From Castor canadensis (Eukaryota > Chordata > Mammalia > Rodentia > Castoridae): 64,000 nt of DNA. The translations under genes were made by a program, and so were the position numbers. Location: NCBI RefSeq assembly GCF_047511655.1, contig NC_133395.1, positions 146,682,318-146,746,317 on the forward strand, written 5' to 3'. A model generated the notes under the pieces. It was not told where the DNA came from, ran no database searches, and saw only the letters and a list, made by a program, of their open reading frames with translations. Positions 33,471 to 44,939 of this stretch are shown here, one piece after another; the stretch's first letter is position 1, and each line of letters starts with the position of its first letter.

Positions 33471-34419
33471 GTTGGGGTCGTCAGCCCTGAGCGCCCTCTT
33501 CTTTGGGCTGTCCATCAGCCTTCCCTTTTTCCTTCCGCCTCTCACTCCCCAGAGGTGAGCCGCCTGAGTTGTAGGTGTGCTGTGCAAGTGACTTTTACAA
33601 TGCGCATTGCTCTGCTGCAGGCATTTCCAATCCACACGAATAGCACATTGTCTAAGCCTCCTCTGTGCCCCGCACCCCCAGGCACTATCTGTAAACTGGC
33701 TCTGTGCTGTCAGGGTAGCCTATCTGCGGTGACTAACTGCTGCAAGGTGCCAGTCTCCTACTCATCCCCAGAACTAAGTCTGGGCACAGGCGGTCCTGTG
33801 CACCTGGGCAAGGTCCTCCCACAGGTGTCCCAGCAGTGCTGCTCCCCGCCATGTGCACAGCGCTTTCCGCTCTAACCAGGAACCCCTGCACTCTCACCCA
33901 AGTGGCTGCCCCTGCCTCACCCCTGCCTGAGGTCCTGTCGCAGCCCTGTGACACTGGGATCACCCAGCATCACTTCTCGGCCAGCTTAGCAGGTGAGTGG
34001 CCTCTTCTTGTAATCTGCATTCCTTTGACATCCGTGAGTTCAAGCCCCAGCCTGGTTTCCTCCCTGTGACTGCCTTCCTGCCTGCTCTCTGTTGCTCTTG
34101 CTGATTTGCAGGAGTGTCCCCTTTCATACCACACAGTCTCTCTATACGGGTCCTGGTTGTCCTTGACACCCCCCACCACCACCATGTGAGTGCTCTTAGC
34201 CACCAGAAGTGTCTGGAGCTGCTGTCAAGAGGGATGGCAGGACCCCAGCTGCAGACAGCTCTCCATGGTGCCAGCCAGGCTGAGCCAATTTGTTCTCATT
34301 CCCTCTTCCCTCACCCCTTCCCCACATTACAGGGAAAATACAGACAGGTGGGCCAACGGGGCCACAGTTATAAGAGAAGCAGTTGGGCAGTGGGCCAATG
34401 AGACCTGGAAGCCATCCAG
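33471..34419. other. No supported feature
   Basis: C-rich DNA with overlapping frames up to 140 codons, one of which is only the (CATC)n array read as Ile-His-Pro-Ser repeats. Confidence 0.55.
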
Positions 34420-34424
34420 CATAC

Positions 34425-34600
34425 ATCTATCGAACCATCCATCCATCCATTCTTCTACCCATCTACCTATCCACTCACTCATTTATACATCCATTTCATC
34501 CATCCATCCATCCATCCATCTATCCATCCATCTATTCACTCATCTTCCCATTCACCCACCTGTCCTTCCTTTTATCCATGCATTTATTCATTCAGCAAAC
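34425..34600. repeat. (CATC)n/(ATCC)n microsatellite
   Basis: About 175 bp of CATC-type units with CATT and TACC variants, purest at 34499-34540. Read as protein it gives an artefactual Ile-His-Pro repeat. Confidence 0.92.
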
Positions 34601-34824
34601 AGGAAGTGCTGAACTCTGCTGTCTTCCTGCAGCCCCCCTCATTCCCAGACAGCCAGGAGTTAACAGTTTCCTCCTGTTGGCCCGGGATCCCCACACCGAA
34701 CCCTACCTCAACAAGCCTCTTGTCAGAAGCCACACAGCACTGGCAGCTCTCAGGACTCTCTGTGCAAGTGCCCTGCCCAGGAAGGGACACTCCACCACCC
34801 CATTCCCAGACTCAGCAAACACAA

Positions 34825-34935
34825 ACACAGGACACCCAATTACAATAGAATTTCAATAGACAAGATGAATATACTGAAAAAATTTACCATTTATCTAAAA
34901 TTCAAATTTAATTCAGAGTCCTTTATTGGAAGCCT
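34825..34935. mobile_element. Palindromic ancient interspersed repeat relic
   Basis: Two imperfect inverted arms, 'gaatttcaatagacaag' and 'tttatctaaaattc', followed by 'aaatttaattcagagtcc', resemble a dispersed mammalian repeat with a long central palindrome. Family not assigned. Confidence 0.4.
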
Positions 34936-35059
34936 TTTCCATACTCACCAAGGAAAGAAAAAGAGGGTGCTTCCAAGGAAATCCACGGTGCAATGGAGCA
35001 GGATGGCACGATAGGGGCCCTGGGGGACAGTGCACCTGTCGGCTTTTCCTTACTATAAT

Positions 35060-35405
35060 GTAGCATCTGAGGCGGGATACTTTCTAGAGAAAAGAATTTT
35101 GTTTCACTCACATCTTTGGAGCTGGAAATCCAAACAGCAGGACCCAGGTTCTGGTGAGGGTCCCATTGGCTGTCTCACATCATGGTAGGAGCACATGTGA
35201 TCTGTCCCTGTGCCATCTCTTCTGATAAAGCCACCAGAATTCAATCATGGAGTCTCCACTCTGATGACTTTGGTCTAACCTAATCACCGTCTAAGGGCCT
35301 CCTGGTCGGGTTAAATGTCCACCATAGTAACGCCATTAATGGTAAACTTTGGGGATGAAGCTCTTGCATGAGTTTGTGGGAACAAATCATATTCAAACCA
35401 CAGCA
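35060..35405 (-). mobile_element. ERVL-MaLR-type solo LTR
   Basis: On the minus strand the LTR would open with TGCTGTGGTTTGAATATG at 35405. On the plus strand 'acctaatcacc', 'aagggcctcc', 'aacgccattaatgg' and 'ggggatgaagctcttgc' match the reversed MaLR LTR layout. No internal retroviral genes are attached. Confidence 0.6.
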
Positions 35406-35409
35406 GGTG

Positions 35410-36690
35410 GAGAAGAGAAGCAGTGGACAAGGCCTGCAGTCAGAATGCCCGGGTGCTGGAGGCTGTCAGAGAGGCAGCACGGGACCAGGCACTCATGACC
35501 CGTCTCGTGCTGGGGCTGTACATACACCATCAGGTCCTCCCAAGGGCCCAGTAAGGCACAGCAGGCCTCTTTTTTTAAGAAAAGAAAATTGAGCCTCAGA
35601 GAGGAAGTGATGTGCAAGGAATGCTGACAAGGAACTGTGACCCGGATGCAGGGTGCTGGCCCCAAAGTCCACATCCTTCCAGCTGGGCCTGGGCCTGGCA
35701 CAGTCTTCTCACCCCAGTGCTGGAGGCCAGCAGATGTCCAACCCACAGGCTCAGAGGTCACTGGCGGGTGGAAAGGGGCTGTGCAGGGTCAGCCAGCATG
35801 AGGGAGAGGTTTAGAGGTGGTACCAGACACCAGGTGTCACTTGTAGAACATTGGTACTGAGAGCCAAAGCTGCACTTGCCACTTCCTCTCACAGGTCTCA
35901 CCAATGCTTCCAATGCAATTGGGCCCTGAGCAGAATTTGGTCCCGGGGGTGACCTCCCCTCTGACTTTTATAATTGTACATAAGCTTCATAGTAAATGCA
36001 AACTTCACCTCCCTGGGCTCAGCTCCTCCACCCCTCTTTCTAGGCATGCTCTTTGCAGTATGATTTTGCAGCTCCTCCAATCAAAAAGTGGGATCTAATT
36101 TCCTCACCTCCTTAGCTAATAGAATGTACCAGAAAAAGCAGCATGCCAGTTCTGAGTCCAGGCCTCCAGCGGCTCGCATGCTTCTAATCTCAGTCTTGGA
36201 ACCCTGGGACCAGAGTGTGACAAAGTCCAGGAGAACCTGCTGGAAGGTGGGCACCCCATACGAAGGGCCCCGCCATCCCTGCTGAGACTCCAGTCATGAA
36301 CCAATGGTGAGGACATGAAAGGTGGTTGTGTGAAGCCTGAGGCTTCAGGTAGTTTGTCAACAGCAAAGACTCCATGCCACAGCCTCCAGCTTCTCCATTT
36401 CTCAGCTTCAAAACTGCAGATGGCTGTCCAATTGCCAAGGCCCTGGACTCCATCTCTTTGCTCCTCGCCTTTCCTTTCTACTCCAGACTGAACGCCTTCC
36501 TTTTCCTGGGCCAGCCGAGATCACCCAGCTGCTGCTGAGCTGGCTGGCAATGAAAATACCCCCTGATGGTTGTCTGAACGCTCTTTCTGCAGCAGAGCTC
36601 TCAAGGTCAAGGACTTTTTCTTGGTCATCTCTGCTGCCCTGGGAACAAGGTCAGGACATGCTGGGTCTGGAGGAATGTTCGTGAAAGAAG
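35410..36690. other. No supported feature
   Basis: Unique-looking DNA. Frames up to 122 codons overlap on both strands without support. Confidence 0.55.
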
Positions 36691-36694
36691 GAAA

Positions 36695-36998
36695 TGGAGC
36701 CAGGCACTGGGGGGACTGTAATCCTAGCTACTTGGGAGGCTGAATTATGAAGAGAATTATGGTTTGAGGCCAGCCCATGCAAAAAGTTAGTGAGACCCCA
36801 ATCTCAACCAATAACTGGGCAAGGTGTTTGTGCCTCTCATCCCAGCTACAGCAGGAAGGACAAAATCAGATTGCAGTCCAGTCTGGCCTGGGCGAAAAGT
36901 GAGAGCCTATCTTCAAAAGAACCACAGCAAAAAGGACTAGAGGTGTGACTCTAGCAGGGGCGCACCTGCCTCACAAGCACGAGGCCCTGAAAGGAGCG
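36695..36998 (+). mobile_element. Composite SINE (two 7SL/B1-like monomers plus ID-like unit)
   Basis: The order is 'gactgtaatcctagctac', 'tgaggccagcccatgc', 'tgagaccccaatctcaacc', then a second head 'tcccagctacagcagg', then the ID-like part 'actagaggtgtgactc' and 'cacctgcctcacaagc'. The 3' B-box end has decayed into a GA-rich stretch (about 36990-37020). Confidence 0.8.
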
Positions 36999-37074
36999 GG
37001 AGAAGGAGAGAAGGAGAGGAAGGTGACCCAGGGTAGAGGAGTGGTCAGGAGCAGGTACTCTGGAACCAGCAGAG

Positions 37075-37202
37075 CCTTGGTTTCCTTATGCTTTAAATGA
37101 GGACGAGAGTCCCTGGTCACGGAGTCACTGGCAAGGATTGACTGAGTGAGTACCTAATCCAGTGCCTGGCATACAGCAAGTCAATACTAACTGTTGGTGT
37201 CT
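37075..37202 (+). mobile_element. MIR fragment
   Basis: Forward MIR text: 'cttggtttccttatgc', 'caaggattgactgagtg' and 'ccagtgcctggcatacag'. Confidence 0.65.
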
Positions 37203-37499
37203 AATAAGCACCAGTGGACTGTTGGACAGAGCTGAGGGCCTGCCCAAGGTCACTGGCAGGTGGCAGAGGTAGATGGCTCTTCATAGTTCGAATTCATTCT
37301 TACTTGAGTGAAGCCTTCATACTTGGGTCCACTCTGCAACCCCAGCTGGCCAGTCCCAAGTCAAGTCTTCAAGCTGCAGCCCCTCTCCTTGGAGCCAGCC
37401 CCCTGCTCCCTCTGCACCCAGAGCTGGTCTGGGGCTCTCTGCTGCTCTCTCCACCTGTCAGCTCCCCTCTGACACCCCCTCTCCCCGCTCCCGTTCTCA

Positions 37500-37612
37500 C
37501 CTCCCAGGAAATGTCACTGTGACAACATGGATAAATATTTATGAAGGCACCCGAGGAGACAGTGCACAAACAAACCAAATAAAGAGCACATTTTAGAACA
37601 CGGTGCTTGACA
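37500..37612. promoter_or_regulatory. Possible conserved non-coding element
   Basis: 'gataaatatttatgaagg' (forkhead/MEF2-like core) and 'aaccaaataaagagcac' lie in a repeat-free island between C-rich and CA-rich stretches. Weaker case than the other blocks. Confidence 0.3.
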
Positions 37613-37729
37613 GCCGACCCTCTGAGGGTGTCACACACGCTCACACACACAGCCACACACATGCAACCCACCCATACACTGACTGACAGCGTGCCGGCAC
37701 CTTCTAGGTCAACGCACTGGGACTGCCCC

Positions 37730-37800
37730 TTCTGCACATGGGGAAACTGAGGCCCACAGGGGCCAGGGATGCCCAACTGGATGGTGGCTGGCAAGGGTCA
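37730..37800 (-). mobile_element. MIR fragment
   Basis: Reversed MIR core 'catggggaaactgaggcc' with degraded flanks. Confidence 0.45.
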
Positions 37801-37949
37801 CACCCACACCCCTGCTTTGCGCAGCTGAGGCCTCCGCTTGGCCTGGTTTCTACAAACAGAGAACAGCTGTCCACAAATGCGTTAAAGTGTTCATATTTAC
37901 GCTGCTCTCACCCATGGCAGAACCGTCGGTTTTGGGGAGATAGTCGAGG

Positions 37950-39150
37950 TCTACTACCCAGGCCACCTGTCATCGGGAAGCCAGCCTGGCATACCCTCAC
38001 TGAGTCACCTGCAATTCCCAGAAGCCCGGGAAAGGACAGTGCCCAGAACACTCACAGCCAGGATTACCCTTCTCTTGGGAGCTTCAAGCAGGCTGCCTGT
38101 GTTAGGGGTCTCAGAGAAGGCCTTTCACCTGGGCCTCAGTTTCCCTAAGAGCTCAGCCATGTGACTGGGCGTCCTGGTTTCTAAGCCCCACCCTGCCCCC
38201 CAAGTTAACGTCCCTAATTGTCATTTTACCCTACAGGAGAGGAAAACCCTTCCCAGTCTACATCTCATTGGCATAAAACTACAGAATTCCCCCGACCCAT
38301 GGCCCAGCCCAATCCCTTGTGGCCCAGAGAGCCTGTGCAGGGAGGGAGGCTGGGCGCTCACATGCTGGCGGACCATCACTGGTGTCTGTCCCCCTATGAC
38401 ATGGGCCATGGTGTTACAGGACTCAGTAGCCTCCAAGGAGCCGAGGGCCCCACCTATTACTGTAGATTGGGTTCTAGGTCACAGCGTGGTGCCACTGCCC
38501 TCACGTACCAGGCTTGGTGTGGTACTTTGCCCAGCCAGGCACAGTGGCACTATTGTGGTGATGTGCTTACAGAACAGCAAACAAGGCTGGAGGAGTGTAG
38601 GCGGATGGTGGCCCCATAGCAAGAACTTCTCAGGTCAGAGGCGGCACCCATGAAGAACTGGGAGGTGACACCCAGGATGAGCCTCCAGCAGGTGAGAACA
38701 TAGGACAGGATGAGGGGGAAGGGGAACAGGGCCAGAACTGTAGCTCCCATAATTCCCAGCCCTCTATCCACCTCATTCCCAACCAGATCACCTCTTAGCC
38801 CAGCTCCTCCTCACTGGGTCTTCCGAAGGCTGACTTACCCACCAGGCCATCCTCCCTCCGATGCAAACTCAGCTCCAGAGCTCCACTCCAGACTCCCATT
38901 CATCTACACAGGCTCTGCCACCCCAGCTTAGTGACTTGGTGTCCCTGACTTAGGACAGGAGGCTGTGACTTCAGCCTCCTGGGCTCCCACACTGCTCACC
39001 TGCTCACTCACTCTCGTTCTTGCCTGACTTCCTGCTGCTGGCAGCTGCGTCCCCCTGACTGCTGCCCACTGGGCCCTCCATGGGGCCTAAGGCCTAACAG
39101 CACCTGGCACTGGGCCCTATAATCGCTCTCTCCACAAGCTTCCTTCTACT
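37950..39150. other. No supported feature
   Basis: C-rich unique DNA. The 133-codon (38218-38619) and other frames have no splice or start support. Confidence 0.55.
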
Positions 39151-39159
39151 GGGCATTCT

Positions 39160-39262
39160 TGCCCCATTGTACAGAAGTGGAAACTGAGTCTCAGGGAAGT
39201 TAAGTGACATGTCCTCAGCCAATGGCATGTGTTGACACTCTGCAGAGGTCCGCAGGCTGATG
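39160..39262 (-). mobile_element. MIR fragment
   Basis: Reversed MIR core 'gtggaaactgagtctcag', 'ggaagttaagtgacatg' and 'agccaatggcatg'. Confidence 0.65.
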
Positions 39263-39264
39263 TC

Positions 39265-41025
39265 TTCTGAGGTGATTTGCTGAGGGAGGTCCTTGAGAGA
39301 AGCAGTGAACAAAGGGAAGGGTTGGGCAACGATATGGGTGCTGGGGTCTCCTATGGAAGCCACAGTGTAGGAACCAGCAGAGCTACCCTCTCTGGGCTGG
39401 GAACTGATCTTGATCCCCCAGTGAGTCCATCACCAGCTTAAGGCTGCCCAGGCCTTAAGAGGAGGATAGTAATCTAAGCAAAGGGGGCCATCAGCCAGGA
39501 CCCCAAGTGAAGGGGAAGCAGTGAACTTCTAGGATCCACTGGCCATGGGCCTGGAGCACCACCTGCCCACTGCAGCTCACCCCGAGCCCAGTGCTCTCTT
39601 CTCAGGGCCCTTGTTTCCTATCAACCAAACAAGAAAAGGGCCCCATCCAAGGAGCTGGAGGCCCTGGGCCATGATGCATGCAAGGGTCCCAAAACCAAGA
39701 CTATGACAGACAGGCCACAGCTGTGACGTCCAACAGGGCAGCTAGGTAGAGATCCTGCTGACCTCGCTCAGCCAGCCAGCTCTGCTGAGATGCGCTGACC
39801 TCCTCCCCACGCCGCATCAGCTCCTGACACTGTCCCTGCCAACTCCAGGCTCCCCTCTGTGGAGCTCAGAGCGCAGCATGAAGCACAAGTGGAAAATGCC
39901 CTTCTCACTGCCCCCAGGGAGCCTGATACCAGAGTCTACCCTGGGACACCAGCAGTGCCCTCAGCTCACCCACGAAGCCTTGGGAAGATGAAGAAGGGAC
40001 AGCTCAGGGAAGCCCACTCAACACGACTCTTACAGAACAGAGCTGGACTTGGGGGCCAGGGCAGCCCAGCCACACCTGTAGCCCTGGGTTCCTGGGCTCC
40101 TTTAGCTGCTCTGGGCAAAAGACAGGCCCCAGATGCTCTCTGTTCCCAAACCCAAGCCTGTGAACATTCCAGTGTGTGACCCACCCACTCAGGATGAATC
40201 AGAAGTCAAATGTGCAGTGTTTTCCCTCCTCCCCAACTCTAGTCCACCACCTTGCCCACAGCAGCCCTGGTGCCATCTTGTCACACCTGGCCCCTGAGGG
40301 CGCCTTCTTGGTCTCCTCATGCCCGTTCATTTTCCTCCTCCAACATAGCCAGAGGAGAAGAGGACCCACACCAGCAATTCAAAGGCTCTCATCCCCTCTC
40401 TACTGACAGCTCCCCTCTCTGGGCCCAGGGCCTGGAGCCCTGCCCGGCCAGCACACTCTGCTCACCATTCCCACCCTACACTCTGGACACCCGAACCCTC
40501 CCAGGAGCCTCACTGGCATCTGTGGCGCCATCTCCCTAGTGGAGCCATCCAGCGGTCTATGTCCTATTGAGACAGATAAAATGACCCACTCTCCCCAGGG
40601 GTATTTGGCTAGGAGCAGGGGACTGTTAAATACCATTAGAGCACTGTTGATGTTAGCGACAGGCCTTTACCAGTCACTAACTTTACCTCTGTCCTGTTTA
40701 TTTTTCCTGTAAATAAGCTGAGATGCTGGGGGATCGGGGTGACCTTTAGACTTCCCTGGTGCCCCGCTGCCCTGAGCAGAGGACTGTCAGCCCAGCAGCT
40801 GGTCATCCTGTCCTCATAGCAGCCCCGCTGCTTTGAACACTCCACGGAGGCCTTGAGGAAGCCACACTGTGACCACAACGCAGCTCCAGCTCCAGAAGAC
40901 ACTGTCCCTGTCACAGTGTTTCAAACAATTTTCACCAGGCTTTTTGCCATCACAAGCCTCAGTGAACTCTCCAGCAGCCACTGTCACACAGGCCAAGGGA
41001 CAGCACTTCCCTTGGTTGTCCAGGA
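39265..41025. other. No supported feature
   Basis: GC-rich unique-looking DNA. No repeat or exon recognised; frames are at most 106 codons. Confidence 0.55.
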
Positions 41026-41035
41026 GAAGGCCTAT

Positions 41036-41224
41036 GATTGGTGCTAATGTTCCCCTCATTTGCATGAGGGTCTGTCATGATTGGAGCAGACATGGTTTCA
41101 CTGTATGAGGGACTGTGCCACGATTGGTGCAAACCCAGTCTTCATTTACAGGAAGGGCTGTGCCGCGATTGGTGCAAACACCCATGCCACACACCCCTTC
41201 TGGCTATGGAAGCAGGTTGATTGG
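41036..41224. promoter_or_regulatory. Periodic array of five inverted CCAAT boxes with an octamer site
   Basis: GATTGG (CCAATC on the minus strand, the NF-Y core) begins at 41036, 41079, 41122, 41167 and 41219, with spacings of 43, 43, 45 and 52 bp. The first four lie in a degenerate 43-45 bp tandem unit ('gattggtgcaaac', then a variable middle, then 'gagggactgtgcca'). An exact octamer ATTTGCAT lies at 41058-41065 inside the first unit. Such arrangements occur in promoters and LTR enhancers. No TATA box or reading frame of a known promoter-owner follows, so the owner is unknown. Confidence 0.6.
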
Positions 41225-41229
41225 CTCAC

Positions 41230-42390
41230 TTTTCAGGTCAGCAAGGAAATACTCTCTTATGCTGTTCCCTAGTGTTGAAACAGGCCCAGTGAAAGGACTT
41301 TTTCCTGTGGTCTTTTCTTGCCTACGTTTGATCTTTATCATTAGTGGAGTTGGCTGACCTGGTAACATGAAGAAAAGGTGAGATAGCAGAAACACCAGTG
41401 GAGTGGCAGCAAGGGTGGCAACAGCTGCAGTAGTGGGTCAGAGAGCAACTGAAGGGGTTCATAGGGCAGCCAAGGAAGAAACAATGGGGAATAGAGATGG
41501 TGGAGATAATAGGGATGGTGAAAGTAGAGAGAAGGTGAGAGAGGGCAGAGAAGAGAGGCTAAAGCAAGACAGAAGACTGTGAAGAGCCAGAGACAAGAAA
41601 CTGTGGGCCCCGGTCACTGGAAGAGTTCCAGGGCGCTGCCAGGCTTTAAGGGCAAGGGTCCCTTGACCTGAGAGCTGTGACACGAGCCACTGTCAGACTG
41701 AGGATCCCAGCAGCTAAGGCCCTTTCAGGAACTGTCACACCAGCCTGCTGCTGTTTGTGGCTGCTGGAAGCCAGGACTGCAAGAGCTGCTACGTGCCTGG
41801 TCACGGTGATTAAACCCAGAGCAAAGAGCCCCTTGCCGAGTGCCTAGCGCCACAAGTCTCTGGCCTGGGGCAGCAGACCCCAGCTCTCACACCTAGGTCG
41901 TGACCAGTCCCTAGGTCGTGGGCTTTCAAGGACAGGGACCATCAACACTACAAGGGCTTCTTTCCTTTCCACCTACTCGAGACTTCTCTCTGGGGACAGC
42001 AGAAGGACCCCAGCCAGCTGGCTGGTAACTCCATGGCATGACATGTCCTATGACACAATCACCCAGGCAGACCCATGGTTCTGTGCACCACTTCACAGAA
42101 ACCACCAAAGTGGGCCTGCTCAGGGGGACTGGAGGAGAGGACTTGGTATGTCAGTGGGGTCGCAGAGGGACTTTGCCACCAACTCTGACATGTCTATCAA
42201 AGTTGCAGGTGTACCTGGGAGATGGGTCCTGGGCCCCAGCCTGGGAGCAGGCGGAGTGCCAGGAGGTCCAGTGCAGGGGCCAGGCACAGCAAGAAGAAGG
42301 AAGTCATGACCTCCCGTGGCCGGTTCTGCATCAGAGGACGCAGTGCCATGGTGAGCTAATGCACAGAAGGTGCTAGCGGTCACCGGGCCT
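41230..42390. other. No supported gene; purine-rich and short direct-repeat stretches
   Basis: 41460-41590 is purine-rich. The 11-mer cctaggtcgtg recurs at about 41892 and 41911, the first copy forming an AGGTCGTGACC inverted repeat. No LTR end motifs could be fixed around the CCAAT array. Confidence 0.5.
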
Positions 42391-42392
42391 TG

Positions 42393-42600
42393 GTCTCTCG
42401 CTGTCTCTCTCCCTCTCTCTGCCTCTCTGGCACTGGCTCTCCCTATGTCTCTCTTGTTTCTTTCTATGACTGTCCCTACCTCTCTCTTAATGTCTCTGTC
42501 TCCGTCTGCCTTTGTCTCTCTTCGTCTCCCTCTGTCTCTGTGTCTCTCTTTCTTTCTGTGTGTTTGTCTGTCTCACACATGCACTCACATGCACACACAC
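42393..42600. repeat. CT-rich low-complexity tract
   Basis: Imperfect TCTC/GTCTCT repeats spanning about 180 bp, ending in a short CA-rich segment. The long frames read through it (42370-42813) are low-complexity artefacts. Confidence 0.85.
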
Positions 42601-42609
42601 ACTGGCTCA

Positions 42610-43130
42610 TCCTTATTCTCCCTAGTGAACCTGATTGCTTTTGGTCTGAGCCCAGAGCCCAGAGTCCTCAGCACTGGCCCCTCCCTTTCCCGCCTCCTTC
42701 CCCAATTAGCCCAGGAAACAGGGGCTACTGCAGAAGCCAATTCTGCCTCGGCCTGGGGCGTGCCTGGAGCTAAGAAGCTACCTGTCATTTCAAGGCTCGT
42801 CTCAGCTCGCTGATGTCTCCCGCCCCTGGCAGAGCATGCAGCGTTCTCAGCACAGCTGAGCGTGTTTGTGGGGCCAGAGGGGCAGGCAGGAAGAGCAAAC
42901 TGTGAGAACCTCCAACCCTTCCTCAGCCAGAGCCTCTGCACCCCTCTCCATCCAGCCAGCTATAGGTACTAGTGTGTCCTGTGGGGCTGGGGGGAAGAAG
43001 AGAGGGAACAAGCCAGGCTTGGGGGATGCAGTGCTGAGCTCAGCCAGCCAGCCCAGCCCTCAGGGACTGCCTGACATCTAGCAGAAGGCGTGTTCATCAA
43101 ATAACCACAAAAGCTGAAGGGACCACAGCA
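42610..43130. other. No supported feature
   Basis: GC-rich unique DNA without recognised elements. Confidence 0.5.
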
Positions 43131-43135
43131 GGGCG

Positions 43136-43280
43136 AGTGTGCAGTGTGCACCTGCGAGTGCACACACGTGTGTGCGTGAGGGTTCATGCACGTGCGCCGT
43201 ATGCATGCGTGTGTGCACGTGACATTGTGTGTGTGCGTGTTTGCATGTGCCCCTGTGTGTATGTGCACGTGCATGTGACT
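43136..43280. repeat. GT/GC-rich alternating sequence
   Basis: Interrupted TGTG/CGTG/CATG tracts, largely alternating purine-pyrimidine. Confidence 0.8.
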
Positions 43281-43677
43281 GTATACTGTGACAAGTATGG
43301 CACCTCAACCTCAGCCAGCCAGTATCCATCACCCACTATGCCCGTGCTGCTTGATTGGAGTTCATTGTACATGCTTGTTGACAGAAAAACAGTAAGTGTC
43401 CCAGTCAGGAGTTACATGGTGACCTGGGTGAGGGCTTGGGGAGCCCATGACCAGGGCATCTGAAAGCCAGGCCAGCTGCACAGGGCACAAGCTGCACAGA
43501 GGCAGAGGTGTCTAGGGCTAGGCTGCCATATTTAAAGCCAACAGGGACAGACAAGCACAGTCCTGTGGAAGGTGGTGAACCTCCACGCAAGAGGGGGTGC
43601 AAGAGACCTTGATGACAGATCTCCCAGACACCCTCCCAAGGGCCTGGTGCTGGTCAGCAGTACCTGTCATGCAGAAC

Positions 43678-43702
43678 CAGAGGGGACCCGAGGTCCCCTC
43701 TG
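43678..43702. other. Perfect 11-bp inverted repeat
   Basis: Arms CAGAGGGGACC (43678-43688) and GGTCCCCTCTG (43692-43702) are exact reverse complements around a CGA loop. It would form a stable GC-rich hairpin in single-stranded DNA or RNA. No poly(U) tract or other RNA-gene context is visible. Confidence 0.8.
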
Positions 43703-43834
43703 TCAGTTAGGCATTGGGACAGGTCTACTGTGCAAAGAGCTGGATAGTCCCAAAGGAGCTGTGACAGCTCAAATGGGAACTTTTCCAGGGCCCTCTAGCA
43801 GTATCACCTGCTCACTAACACAAACCTGGTGCTT

Positions 43835-44155
43835 CTGCCATGTAACAAAGCATCCAAAACTCAATGGCTTAAAACAACCCCATGTGTGCATCAGCTGGGT
43901 ACAAGTCTGACCCGTAGCTGCTGGTCACTCTCCCAAGTGTCTACGGTCAGCAGAAGTTCTAGAGTTGCTCCTCCGATGTCTGCCAAGGCATCTCCCACTT
44001 GGCTTCTTACCCTCCCGCAGATGGACGGTGGGGCTCATCCCCACATCAGTCTCTCTGTGAGAGAGAGAAAACTCCAAATCACATTAACTAATGACCCTTT
44101 GGCCAAAACAAGTCACATAACCAAACCCCATTCCAAAGGGAATGATGGACGAGAA
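43835..44155 (-). mobile_element. Probable ERVL/MaLR (MLT-type) LTR relic
   Basis: The plus strand starts 'catgtaacaaagcatcc' and 'tcaatggcttaaaacaac', which is the reversed 3' end of MLT-type LTRs. Later 'ccctttggccaaaacaag' and 'aagtcacataaccaaac' fit the same class. Strongly diverged. Confidence 0.5.
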
Positions 44156-44159
44156 GGAC

Positions 44160-44935
44160 CTTGGAGTCCATAGAGAAGGAAGTGTGCACAGGGAAGGGAG
44201 GGACTTGAGACCATGCTTGTCATCCACTGGCCAGTCACCCTGGAGGAGGGGGCTGTGGAGAAGGCTGCTCCAGGTCTTCCAGATGCCCCGTAGGGCCAAG
44301 CTGGCTGTGTGTGGGTAAGAGTCACACACAGGAGGCAGTCCTGAGCACCACCATCTGCCATCACACAGGACTGAGGGCCCCATGTGGCCAGAGTTTCAGA
44401 TGGCTCAAGAGAAGTCAGATAGCTGTGTTTTTATGTGAAATCTCCTGAATTTTAAAATGTTGTCAACTCATTAAAAATCTCCAAGTGACTTGAGAGCATG
44501 TGCGCACTTCGGAATATTGTACAACAATAATACAACACAACACAAGCCATGTACCAACCCCAGAAGCAATGCACCGTTGTGGGGAGGAGCAGGGCACATG
44601 GAGGTACAGGGGTGGGGGCTGGAGAGCATCGGCTGGGACAGACACTAGATACCCCTGGAGACTGGCCCAGGTGCCGAGCGCCCGGCAGCAGGGGCAGAGG
44701 ATGAGGACAGCTCTGTCCACTCCGACCATCTCTTCTGAGGCCCCACAGGCTGAAGGTCTGAGACAGGCTTCTCACATGCCTGCTCACTGGTCTCACCCAG
44801 GTGTCTGGACACAGACTCACTGGTCCAAGAAAGATGGGACTGGCCATGCATGGACCGGTTCCCAGAACAACCAGTATGTAGCAGGGCTGGGTCACAAGTC
44901 TCCCCCAAGGACAGCTGTCCAGCAGTCCCTCTGAG
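44160..44935. other. No supported feature
   Basis: Unique-looking sequence. Frames of 144-166 codons oppose one another across the same bases. Confidence 0.5.
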
Positions 44936-44939
44936 GAAA

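Noticed and set aside
34190..34612. 140-codon frame with Ile-His-Pro-Ser repeats
   Set aside because: The repeats are simply the translated (CATC)n microsatellite.
41036..41357. Histone H2B promoter suggested by octamer plus CCAAT boxes
   Set aside because: No TATA box at the right distance and no histone reading frame or 3' stem-loop follows on either strand.
42370..42813. 147-codon and 127-codon plus-strand frames
   Set aside because: They read through a CT-rich low-complexity tract in two frames at once.
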